Assembly: GCA_900769525.1 (NCBI GenBank)
Contig: CAAGGY010000128.1
Span: 1 to 12,188 of the forward strand
DNA from: an uncultured Alistipes sp.
GTDB taxonomy: Bacteria > Bacteroidota > Bacteroidia > Bacteroidales > Rikenellaceae
Reading direction: 5' to 3'
DNA: 12,188 nt
The position numbers and the translations under genes are program-made. A model generated the notes under the pieces. That model was given only the letters and a program-made list of their open reading frames with translations. It did not search any database and was not told the DNA's origin. Of this stretch, positions 5,439-12,188 are shown in pieces; position 1 is the stretch's first letter, and each line of letters begins with the position of its first letter.

Positions 5439-7217
5439 ATGATAAATATCGAAGCGTTTATTTCCGATGTCGTGTGTCGTGCAACCACAGAGCTCTACGG
5501 CACCAGCGACAACATCCAGATACAGAAGACTCGCAAGGAGTTTGAGGGCGATTACACCGTAGTTGTATTCCCACTATTGCGTGCATCACGCAAGTCGCCA
5601 GAGGCTACAGCAACAGAGCTTGGCGAGAAGATAGTTGCATCGACACCCGAGATTCGTTCGTTCAACGTCATCAAGGGCTTTCTCAACCTCTCAATCGACA
5701 CCTCTTTCTGGGCAGCACGCTTTGGCGAGATTATCGCCACCGAGGAGTACGGCACAGCACCAGCATCGGGTCGCACGATAATGATTGAGTACTCGTCGCC
5801 AAACACCAACAAGCCACTCCACCTTGGACACATCCGTAACAACCTTTTGGGTTACTCAGTAGCAACAATCCTCAAGGCTAACGGTCACAATGTCATCAAG
5901 GTAAACCTTGTGAACGACCGTGGCATTCACATCTGCAAGTCGATGCTTGCATGGCAGCTCTATGGTGGTGGCGAGACCCCTGAGTCGTCAGGCATGAAGG
6001 GCGACCACCTCGTGGGTAAGTACTACGTGGAGTTCGACAAGCACTACAAACAGCAGGTCAAGGAGCTCATGGCCGAGAAGGGTATCTCGGAGGAGGAGGC
6101 TAAGCGAACTGCCCCTATCATGCTCCAGGCACAGGAGATGTTGCGCAAGTGGGAGGCTAAAGACGAGGAGGTCTACTCGCTCTGGGCTACGATGAATGGC
6201 TGGGTGTACGAGGGCTTCGACGTTACGTACAAGGCTCTCGGCGTCGACTTCGACAAGGTATACTACGAGTCGCAGACCTACCTTCTGGGCAAGAGCCTCG
6301 TGGAGGATGGCTTGAACAAGGGCGTATTCTTCCGCAAGGAGGACAACTCCGTATGGATTGACCTCGAGGCAGATGGTCTCGACCAGAAGCTCTTGCTTCG
6401 TGGCGATGGCACCTCGGTATATATGACACAGGACCTCGGCACAGCGCTCAGCCGCTTCGAGGAGAACAAGCTCGACGACATGATATATGTTGTGGGCAAC
6501 GAGCAGAACTACCACTTCCAGGTGCTCAAGCTCGTGTTGAAGAAGCTCGGCTACGAGTGGAGCGACAACATCTTCCACCTCTCATACGGCATGGTTGAGT
6601 TGCCTGAGGGTAAGATGAAGTCACGTGAGGGTACTGTCGTAGACGCTGACGACCTCATCGCCGACATGGTGGGCACAGCACGTGAGATGTCTGCTGAGCT
6701 CGGTAAGCTCGATGGCGTATCTGAGGAGGATGCGGCAAAAATTTGCGAGATGGTAGGCCTCGGAGCACTCAAGTACTTCATCCTCAAGGTTGACCCTAAG
6801 AAGACCATGCTGTTCGACCCACGTGAGAGTATCGACTTCAACGGCAACACAGGCCCATTCATCCAGTACACCCACGCCCGCATCCGCTCTATCATGCGCA
6901 AGGCTGAGGAGGCTGGCATCGACACCTCAAACTACACCGAGGCAACGCTCCTTCCCGAGGAGGTGGAGCTCGTCAAGGCGTTGGCCGACTACCCTACAAT
7001 CGTTCGCACAGCAGGTGAGCAGTTTGCACCATCGGTGATTGCAGCATACGCCTACGACCTTGCAAAGCAGTTCAACGGCTACTACCACGACCACTCAATC
7101 CTCAAGGAGGAGAACGTGGCGGTGCGCTCGTTGCGCCTCAAGCTCGCCGAGCAGGTGGCACGTGTAATCCGCACAGCGATGTCGCTATTGGGCATCAACG
7201 TACCGGAGCGTATGTAA
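5439..7217 (+). CDS. argS: Arginine-tRNA ligase (ArgRS)
   Basis: This class I aminoacyl-tRNA synthetase joins arginine to tRNA-Arg using ATP. The 592-residue protein has an N-terminal tRNA-recognition domain (about 1-105) and SSPNTNKPLHLGHIRNNLLG with the HIGH-type motif HLGH at 128-131. NDRGIH follows at 159-164, then VVGNEQNYHFQ in the nucleotide fold and GKMKSREGTVVDADDL, where KMKSR (392-396) stands in for KMSKS. The tail is the all-helical DALR-type anticodon-binding domain (about 465-592), with FIQYTHARIRSI and a hydrophobic end LGINVPERM. The length is normal for the family. The KMSKS variation is usual among ArgRS enzymes. It has its own promoter and terminator, and codon bias suggests good expression. 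Confidence 0.97.
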   Translation: MINIEAFISDVVCRATTELYGTSDNIQIQKTRKEFEGDYTVVVFPLLRASRKSPEATATELGEKIVASTPEIRSFNVIKGFLNLSIDTSFWAARFGEIIATEEYGTAPASGRTIMIEYSSPNTNKPLHLGHIRNNLLGYSVATILKANGHNVIKVNLVNDRGIHICKSMLAWQLYGGGETPESSGMKGDHLVGKYYVEFDKHYKQQVKELMAEKGISEEEAKRTAPIMLQAQEMLRKWEAKDEEVYSLWATMNGWVYEGFDVTYKALGVDFDKVYYESQTYLLGKSLVEDGLNKGVFFRKEDNSVWIDLEADGLDQKLLLRGDGTSVYMTQDLGTALSRFEENKLDDMIYVVGNEQNYHFQVLKLVLKKLGYEWSDNIFHLSYGMVELPEGKMKSREGTVVDADDLIADMVGTAREMSAELGKLDGVSEEDAAKICEMVGLGALKYFILKVDPKKTMLFDPRESIDFNGNTGPFIQYTHARIRSIMRKAEEAGIDTSNYTEATLLPEEVELVKALADYPTIVRTAGEQFAPSVIAAYAYDLAKQFNGYYHDHSILKEENVAVRSLRLKLAEQVARVIRTAMSLLGINVPERM

Positions 7218-7227
7218 CAAAAGAGTA

Positions 7228-7260
7228 TGGAGTGCTTCGGACGAGGCACTCCACTTTTTT
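7228..7260 (+). terminator. Rho-independent terminator of argS
   Basis: TGGAGTGC (7228-7235) and GCACTCCA (7246-7253) form a perfect 8-pair stem around a 10-base loop, followed by C and six T (7255-7260). It begins 11 bases after the argS stop codon. Confidence 0.88.
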
Positions 7261-7293
7261 AATTAGTAATGAGTAATTAGTAATTAGTAATTT
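7261..7293. repeat. Short A/T-rich tandem repeat (TAATTAG units)
   Basis: Four imperfect copies of a 7-9 base AATTAGTAA-like unit follow the argS terminator directly. Low complexity; no role is evident. Confidence 0.6.
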
Positions 7294-7296
7294 TTT

Positions 7297-7378
7297 AGAG
7301 AATTTAGGGAATTTAGTGAACTTAGGGAAGCATGTCTGCGCCATCCTCAAACTCCCTAAACTCCTTAACCTCCTTATC
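7297..7378. repeat. Nine-base repeat block with TCTGCGCCATCC module, inverted arms
   Basis: The left arm AGAGAATTTAGGGAATTTAG (from 7297) continues to 7330. The module TCTGCGCCATCC occupies 7335-7346, and the right arm (7346-7378) has inverse units CTCCCTAAA and CTCCTTAAC. This is the same architecture as 9400-9538 and fills most of the gap before the lipoprotein gene. Its right arm is open in frame with that gene, which creates a false upstream start at 7332. Confidence 0.8.
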
Positions 7379-7382
7379 GTCC

Positions 7383-7410
7383 GCGCTAAAATATGCGCTA
7401 AAATTTGCGC
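7383..7410 (+). repeat. Twelve-base tandem repeat just upstream of the lipoprotein gene; possible weak -7 box
   Basis: GCGCTAAAATAT is followed by GCGCTAAAATTT and a partial GCGC, an exact 12-base period. The second unit contains AAAATTTG (7400-7407), a weak match to TAnnTTTG some 20 bases before the ATG at 7428, without a good -33 box. It may be the promoter or an operator for the two-gene unit, but this is uncertain. Confidence 0.4.
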
Positions 7411-7427
7411 CTGTCTGCACCCTCACT

Positions 7428-8360
7428 ATGCGATACCTATCACTACTACTTCTGCTTCTTGTAGGTTGTCTGTCGACACCCCAGCGCAACGACAACGCCA
7501 ATGCCGACGTCGACGACACCACGCCACGACAGCTTGACCTACCCTTTAACTCACTCGGCGACATCACAAGCCATGAGCAGCTGCAACACTGCATAGCCCA
7601 CTACTGGGACGACCTCGACTTCAAGGCGGGCAACGCCATCGAGGAGTACAACCGTAATGACCTCTATGCCGCCTTTGCGCAGTATGTGCTCATCATACCC
7701 CACAACGAGGCCGACTCGATACTGCGTAGCCTTATGCACCGTGCTGAGCAGAGCCGTGAGGTGCTCGACCTATTCTCGGAGATGGCCCGTGACGTGCTCT
7801 ACGACCCCAACGCCCCAACACGCAACGACGAATACTATATCCCTGTGCTCGAGACACTTCTCGACTCCGAGCTCCTCGACGAGTACGACAAGATAATACC
7901 ACAAACTGAGCTACACACAGTGCTCCAAAACCGCCTCGGCCACATAGCCAACGACTTTGACTACACCCTCGCCGATGGCCATCACCACACTCTGCACTCG
8001 CTACGTGCCGACTACACCATACTGCTCTTCAACAACCCTGGTTGCGAAATGTGCAAGAGCATCATCGAGCAGATAGAGGCCTCCGAGCTTATCAAGGCCC
8101 TAAGCCGCAGCCACGACATCAAGATATTGGCCATCTACCCCGACGAAGATATCGAGGCATGGCGCAACTACCTACACACCATGCCTCGAGGCTGGATATG
8201 TGGCTACGACAAGGAGCTACGCCTGACGTCCGAGCGTCTCTACGACCTCAAGGCCATACCCTCGCTCTACCTTCTCGATAGCACCAAACGTGTGATAATC
8301 AAGGATGGAAGCAGCGTAGCACAACTCGAGCAGGCACTCTACAACCTCACACAGCGATAG
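7428..8360 (+). CDS. Lipoprotein with thioredoxin-like fold (DUF5106-type)
   Basis: From the ATG at 7428 the 310-residue protein has a lipoprotein signal MRYLSLLLLLLVGC with lipobox LVGC, so Cys14 would be lipidated and the protein anchored facing the periplasm. Residues 35-170 are an acidic helical region (HYWDDLDF, YVLIIPHNEADSI) as in DUF5106 proteins. Residues 180-310 read as a thioredoxin-like domain: YTILLFNNPGCEMCKSI carries a CEMC redox pair (C206, C209), and AIPSLYLLD supplies the cis-proline loop. It is probably a thiol-disulfide oxidoreductase. An alternative start at 7332 is rejected because it reads through intergenic repeat DNA and would hide the signal peptide. The next gene starts 3 bases after its stop, so the two are almost surely cotranscribed. 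The fold is clear; the substrate is unknown. Confidence 0.85.
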   Translation: MRYLSLLLLLLVGCLSTPQRNDNANADVDDTTPRQLDLPFNSLGDITSHEQLQHCIAHYWDDLDFKAGNAIEEYNRNDLYAAFAQYVLIIPHNEADSILRSLMHRAEQSREVLDLFSEMARDVLYDPNAPTRNDEYYIPVLETLLDSELLDEYDKIIPQTELHTVLQNRLGHIANDFDYTLADGHHHTLHSLRADYTILLFNNPGCEMCKSIIEQIEASELIKALSRSHDIKILAIYPDEDIEAWRNYLHTMPRGWICGYDKELRLTSERLYDLKAIPSLYLLDSTKRVIIKDGSSVAQLEQALYNLTQR

Positions 8361-8363
8361 ACG

Positions 8364-9365
8364 ATGAAACACCCGATAGAGATATTCGCAACCCTCGGCC
8401 AGCGCCTCGCATCATTTGGCCAGGAGGCCACCACACGTTCGCTCATGGCTGAGGCCATAGCCCAAAACCCCTGGTTTACCAACGACGACATCGTGCGTGC
8501 CATACGTGCCATAGGTTGCGATATGCTACACCCCGCAGAGCTGGAACGCTGGACCTCGCACTACACCCCTGCCACAGCACCACAGCGTGTTGCCGTCATC
8601 ATGGCGGGCAACCTACCCCTCGTCGGCTTCTTCGACCTTATGTGCGTGCTCTTCGCTGGCCACGAGTGCCACTATAAACCTTCGTCGAAGGATAGCCTCT
8701 TAATGAACTACATCGTCGAGGAGCTTCGTGCCATAGAGCCACAGATAGCCCTCTACGCCTTCGACCCTACGGCCGACTACGATATGCTCATCGCCACGGG
8801 TGGTGACGAGGCTGTGCGCCATTTCGACACCCACTACCCCACAACACGCCGTCTGCTGCGTGGTAGCCGCCACTCCGTCGCTGTGCTCAGTGGCAAGGAG
8901 AGCATCGAGGAGCTACACGCCCTCACCAACGACATTACAGCCTACTCAGGCCTCGGCTGCCGCTCTGTGTCGCTACTATTTGTACCCTGCGGCCATATAC
9001 CCAATCTACACACCACAGCCCCTGCGTGCCCCAAGCTCGAGCGCAACCTACGCTCCGAGCGTGCGTTACGCACGATGACATTGCAGAGCTTTGTCGACTG
9101 CGGCGGCTTCATCCTCGCCCCTGGCAACGACTTCCCAACCTCGCTTGCCGTGGTACACGTTGCCGAGTACTCAACACTCGCCGATGTGCGTGCATGGCTT
9201 AGTGCCAATGGCCACTGCCTACAATGCGTTGTAAGCCATATCGAGGACCTTAGCGACGCACTACCCTTTGGACGTGTCATACCCTTTGGACGTGCCCAAT
9301 ACCCCACCCTCAACGACTGGGCAGACGGCATAGACACCATGCGCTGGCTGACAGCCGAAGAGTAG
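8364..9365 (+). CDS. LuxC-type acyl-CoA reductase family protein
   Basis: The 333-residue protein matches the Bacteroidota branch of the LuxC acyl-CoA reductase family, which belongs to the aldehyde dehydrogenase superfamily and reduces fatty acyl groups to aldehydes with NADPH. Visible marks are VIMAGNLPLVGFFDLMCVL (78-96) and HYKPSSKDSLL (103-113). They are followed by ATGGDEAVRHF (144-154), LLRGSRHSVAVL (164-175) and AYSGLGCRSVSLLFVP, where C199 is the expected acyl-carrying cysteine. The end is PFGRAQYPTLNDWADGIDTM. LuxC of luminous bacteria is longer (about 480), but the short form is common in Bacteroidota, where light production is not expected. No luxAB, luxD or luxE is present. It sits 3 bases behind the lipoprotein gene. 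An 18-base in-frame duplication near the end gives PFGRVIPFGRA. The physiological substrate is unknown. Confidence 0.82.
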   Translation: MKHPIEIFATLGQRLASFGQEATTRSLMAEAIAQNPWFTNDDIVRAIRAIGCDMLHPAELERWTSHYTPATAPQRVAVIMAGNLPLVGFFDLMCVLFAGHECHYKPSSKDSLLMNYIVEELRAIEPQIALYAFDPTADYDMLIATGGDEAVRHFDTHYPTTRRLLRGSRHSVAVLSGKESIEELHALTNDITAYSGLGCRSVSLLFVPCGHIPNLHTTAPACPKLERNLRSERALRTMTLQSFVDCGGFILAPGNDFPTSLAVVHVAEYSTLADVRAWLSANGHCLQCVVSHIEDLSDALPFGRVIPFGRAQYPTLNDWADGIDTMRWLTAEE

Positions 9366-9541
9366 ATGGGGCGCAGAGGAGCGCAGAGAGGAGCGCGGAC
9401 ATTAGGGAATTTAGAGAGTTTAGGGAGTTTAAGGGGTTTAAGGAGGGCGCAGACATTAGGCGCAGACACTCTTCCTTAAGCTCCCTAAATTCCCTAAATT
9501 CCTTAAATTCCCTAACTATCCCTAACTTCCCTAATCTTCTC
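9366..9541. repeat. Intergenic repeat block with nine-base arms (long fold-back) between convergent genes
   Basis: Immediately after the stop codon come 12-base-spaced GCGCAGAG/GAGCGC copies (9370-9398). The left arm (9400-9445) then carries units TTTAGAGAG, TTTAGGGAG and TTTAAGGGG. The reversed module GGAGGGCGCAGA (9442-9453) and a second GGCGCAGACA follow. The right arm (9472-9538) has CTCCCTAAA, TTCCCTAAA and TTCCTTAAA. Left and right arms are reverse complements in register, so a long hairpin is possible. No gene is seen in this stretch. Confidence 0.85.
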
Positions 9542-9568
9542 CCTCCACCACACCTATATATAAATAAG

Positions 9569-9598
9569 AAGCTCCCGATGCATCAACATCGGGAGCTT
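9569..9598 (-). terminator. Probable terminator of the M16 peptidase gene
   Basis: AAGCTCCCGATG (9569-9580) and CATCGGGAGCTT (9587-9598) form a perfect 12-pair stem with a six-base loop, 22 bases after the stop of the minus-strand peptidase gene. On the minus strand it is followed by CTTATTTATA, a moderate T-rich tail; on the plus strand the tail is poorer. It may also stop readthrough from the convergent operon. Confidence 0.78.
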
Positions 9599-9619
9599 TG
9601 CGTTTATGCTACCTTAAGA

Positions 9620-12188
9620 TTACTTTGCTGGACGCATGATAACCTTAGCGTAGTTGCCATCGGCGAGCATCTTCTGAGCCATAGCCTTGATATCGTCGTA
9701 GGTAATCGACTCAACGAGCTTGAGGTACTCCTTAGTGTAGTCGTAACCCTCATTGTACCAGCGTGTGATAGCCGACATCCAACCGTTGTTCTGCTCGAGG
9801 ACGTTGTTGAAGTTCTTCTTCAAGAACTCACGTGACTTCTCAACATCGTCAGCCAATGGACCCTCCTGAGCAATCTTGCGAATCTCAGCAAGGCAGATCT
9901 CTACCAACTCGTCAGCAAGCTGCTCGTTAGTGTCGAATGCGATATCCATTGTGTATGCCTCAACAGGATACTTGTCGATGCCACCAGATACCTGAACACC
10001 GTAAGTACCGCCCTTCTCCTCACGGATAGAGATGAGGTAGCGTGAGTCGAGAGCACGGCTGAGGAAGTCCATAACAAGGCGGTTCTTAGCGTTGTTAGCA
10101 ATCTCGCCATTGAATGTGAGGTAAACAGATACCTTTGGCTGCTGCATAGATGCTGTGAAGTCGTTTACAACCTCACCCTTAACCATACGCACGCCATCAT
10201 CCTTGAAGCCGTATACAGACTTCTTAGCTGTTGGGAGCGAGCCGAGATACTTCTCAACAAGAGGCTTCAAAGTCTCGAGGTCTACGTTACCAACGATCTG
10301 GAAACGGAAGTCGTTAGCGTAGCCAAAGAGCTTAGAGTGAACATCCTTCAAAGCTGGGATATTGAGAGCCTCGACATCATCAGCTGTTGTCATCTGACGA
10401 CGTGGGTGGTTGCCGTAGATAGTCTCGTGGTAGTTCTTACCCATGATATATGAAGGATCAGACTCCATGTTACGCAAGTAAGGCACATACATATTCTTCA
10501 AGTTCTGGAGGTCAGTCTCGTCGAAGCGTGGAGCTGTGAAGTTGAGGTAGATGAGCTGGAGGATAGTCTCGATATCCTTTGGCGAGCCACCAGCGTGTGC
10601 ATAGTGCTCATACTCGCCTACTGAGAGGCCAGCATAAGCATTCTTACCAGTAAGCTGCTTAGTGAGCTCGATAGCCGAGAGGTCGGCGATACCTGACTGG
10701 TTCATAACTGCTGCGAGCATCTCGCCAGTGAAGCACATATCGTCAGCAAGCAACGACTGGCCACCCTTAGCGTAAGCCTGAATCTGCACCTCGTCAGCCT
10801 TCAATGTAGATGGGCGAACAACAACCTTGATACCATTCTTCAAAGTCCACTCAGTGTAGCCGAGTGACTCGTTCTGAGCTGTAGCAGCAACCTTAGAGCC
10901 CTTAAGCTTAGCCTTAGGGTCGATCAATGGCTTAACAACGGAGTTATCCTTGTAAGGCTCAATCTCCATTGCCTGAACCTCAGCGATAATCTGTGTGAAT
11001 ACCTCAGCTGTAGGAATTGCCAAGCCCTCCTTCTCAGGAGTACGAGCCAAGATTACGAGGTTCTTGTCAGGAGTTACTGAGCCGAGGTACATAGTGTTAA
11101 CAAAGTCGAGGCTGATCTGTGAGAGGAGCTGCTGGTCGTACTGCCACTCAGTCTCAGCATCCATCATAGGAGTACCCTCAGCGTAGTGGTCGAGGTAGCG
11201 CTGTGCATAGTCGTCGTTACGAACATCGTTGCGGTTTGTGTACTGACGCTCTGCGTACATCTTGTACTCAGCCAAAGCACGCTCCAACTCGCCATGAGTA
11301 AAGCCGTGGCGACGCATACGCTCCATCTCGATGTAGAGAGTGCGGAACGCATCTGGAATACGGCCCTCGTGAGCTGTTGTAGAGAACATTGTAGACTCCA
11401 TAGTTGGGCAGATACCGATGCCACCCTCCGACATACCACCACCAAGGATTGGAGCATCAGCCTTCTCAGAGATCTCCTCGAAGCGGTTGTCCATCATCAT
11501 AGATACGAGGTCGAAGACGATGTCACGCACGTAAGCACCCAAAGTGTTCTTGAACTGCTTAGGCATAGCCTCACGACGTGCAACCATCATCACTGAAGAC
11601 TGAGTGAGCTCAGGATCAGAGAATACTGAGATGATAGGCTGCTCTGTTGCAGGCACTACGTGGAGCACCTTCTGTGCAGCATCTGCTGGCGATGCAGGGA
11701 TGTCGGCCATCAAGCTCTTAAGCTTAGCCTCGATAGAGTCAACATCGATGTCACCAACGATAACAATTGCCTGATACTCAGGGCGATACCACTTCTTGTA
11801 GAAGTTTACCAACGCCTGCTGGTCGAACGACTGAAGGCCATCGAGGTAACCGATAAGGTTGCGGTGCTCGTAGAGCGAACCCTTGAACAAGTTGCGAATC
11901 ATATCGTTCTGAGCACGAAGGCCAGCACCATCACGAGTACGCAACTCCTCCTTGATTACGCCACGCTCCTCGTCAATCTCCTTAGGATCGAGCTCGATGA
12001 ACTGTGACCAGTCGTGCAAGATCTGGAGTGCGAGGTCGACGTTCTTCTCGTCAACAGTAGGACAATCCTTAATCATGTACTCTGTGCAGTCCCACGATGT
12101 AAAGGCGTTGAGGTTGTAACCAAACTGCACACCGATAGTCTCCAAAGTCTCGATCATCTGCTTACCTGGGAGGTTCTTAGTACCGTTG
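9620..12188 (-). CDS. M16 (pitrilysin/insulinase) family zinc metallopeptidase, N-terminus off window
   Basis: The frame is open from the right edge to a TAA at 9620-9622, giving 855 visible residues. Family members of about 930-950 residues suggest roughly 85 are missing. The first visible residues, NGTKNLPGKQMIETLETIG, are what normally follows the HxxEH zinc motif, so that motif lies just past the edge. The third zinc ligand would be the second Glu of DEERGVIKEE (about visible residue 74). The typical M16 repeat of domains is present: N-terminal catalytic half, then YTEWTLKNGIKVVVRPS and a C-terminal half. That half holds SIREEKGGTYGVQVSG with Arg722 and Tyr729, the usual substrate-gripping pair. 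The ATG at 12157 is internal and not the real start. Such proteins in Bacteroidota normally carry an export signal and degrade peptides in the envelope; the signal cannot be seen here. Confidence 0.93.
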   Translation of the reverse strand, partial: NGTKNLPGKQMIETLETIGVQFGYNLNAFTSWDCTEYMIKDCPTVDEKNVDLALQILHDWSQFIELDPKEIDEERGVIKEELRTRDGAGLRAQNDMIRNLFKGSLYEHRNLIGYLDGLQSFDQQALVNFYKKWYRPEYQAIVIVGDIDVDSIEAKLKSLMADIPASPADAAQKVLHVVPATEQPIISVFSDPELTQSSVMMVARREAMPKQFKNTLGAYVRDIVFDLVSMMMDNRFEEISEKADAPILGGGMSEGGIGICPTMESTMFSTTAHEGRIPDAFRTLYIEMERMRRHGFTHGELERALAEYKMYAERQYTNRNDVRNDDYAQRYLDHYAEGTPMMDAETEWQYDQQLLSQISLDFVNTMYLGSVTPDKNLVILARTPEKEGLAIPTAEVFTQIIAEVQAMEIEPYKDNSVVKPLIDPKAKLKGSKVAATAQNESLGYTEWTLKNGIKVVVRPSTLKADEVQIQAYAKGGQSLLADDMCFTGEMLAAVMNQSGIADLSAIELTKQLTGKNAYAGLSVGEYEHYAHAGGSPKDIETILQLIYLNFTAPRFDETDLQNLKNMYVPYLRNMESDPSYIMGKNYHETIYGNHPRRQMTTADDVEALNIPALKDVHSKLFGYANDFRFQIVGNVDLETLKPLVEKYLGSLPTAKKSVYGFKDDGVRMVKGEVVNDFTASMQQPKVSVYLTFNGEIANNAKNRLVMDFLSRALDSRYLISIREEKGGTYGVQVSGGIDKYPVEAYTMDIAFDTNEQLADELVEICLAEIRKIAQEGPLADDVEKSREFLKKNFNNVLEQNNGWMSAITRWYNEGYDYTKEYLKLVESITYDDIKAMAQKMLADGNYAKVIMRPAK

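Noticed and set aside
5988..6578. Long minus-strand open frame of 196 codons opposite argS
   Set aside because: It lies wholly within argS, whose motifs are unambiguous. The frame is open because of strong GAG/CTC codon bias in argS.
6612..6632. Apparent loss of the KMSKS motif in ArgRS (reads KMKSR)
   Set aside because: ArgRS enzymes commonly have altered KMSKS motifs and the rest of the enzyme is intact, so this is not a defect.
8364..9365. Light production (lux) from a LuxC-like protein
   Set aside because: There is no luciferase, LuxD or LuxE; the short Bacteroidota form of the family is not tied to luminescence.
12155..12157. ATG that could be taken as the start of the M16 peptidase
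   Set aside because: The frame continues upstream to the window edge and already encodes the conserved NGTKNLPGK segment that follows the zinc motif, so this Met is internal.
1..12188. A complete new defence, toxin or secretion system
   Set aside because: I found no nuclease, toxin, transposase, phage or secretion component on either strand. The genes are mainly housekeeping and envelope functions.

Overview
The window reads as a chromosomal segment of a Bacteroidota bacterium, most likely order Bacteroidales. Upstream of sufB, mdh, dus, argS and the repeat-protein gene there are Bacteroidota-type promoters (-7 box TAnnTTTG, often with TTTG/TTG about 19-20 bases upstream). Clear Shine-Dalgarno sites are absent, and the protein types (DUF5106-like lipoprotein with thioredoxin fold, LuxC-type acyl-CoA reductase, 330-residue malate dehydrogenase) fit that group. 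The strong GAG/CTC codon preference and moderate GC would suit an Alistipes/Rikenellaceae-like organism, but that genus-level guess is weak.

Layout, left to right. The start of sufB (minus strand, running off the left edge) has its own promoter at 700-730. Bases 678-1576 hold no gene but are crowded with repeats: a GC-rich foldable segment, a pair of perfect 52-base inverted repeats, arrays of 9- and 10-base units, and a REP/MITE-like inverted repeat. Next is a secreted protein built of seven 26-residue repeats (minus, 1577-2431), which shares a divergent promoter region with mdh (plus, 2616-3608). A small cysteine-rich NifX/COG1433 protein (plus, 3679-4026) converges on a tRNA-dihydrouridine synthase gene (minus, 4068-5090). 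A second repeat-filled gap (5117-5379) separates dus from argS (plus, 5439-7217). A third repeat block precedes a two-gene unit (plus) of a DUF5106-like/thioredoxin-fold lipoprotein and a LuxC-type reductase. A fourth repeat block (9366-9541) and a terminator separate this from a large M16 metallopeptidase (minus, 9620 to the right edge, N-terminus missing).

Most genes are housekeeping: Fe-S cluster assembly (SufB), central carbon flow between oxaloacetate and malate (Mdh), tRNA modification (Dus) and tRNA charging (ArgRS). The lipoprotein and M16 peptidase act in the cell envelope. I see no defence system, CRISPR array, prophage, transposase, tRNA or rRNA. The most unusual content is a family of modular intergenic repeats (9-base TTTAGGGAG-like and 10-base GGGTTCTNNT-like units, a TCTGCGCCCTCC module and A/T-rich 'GCAAAAAGC' palindromes), arranged as inverted arms in four of the intergenic gaps, together with the tandem-repeat secreted protein.
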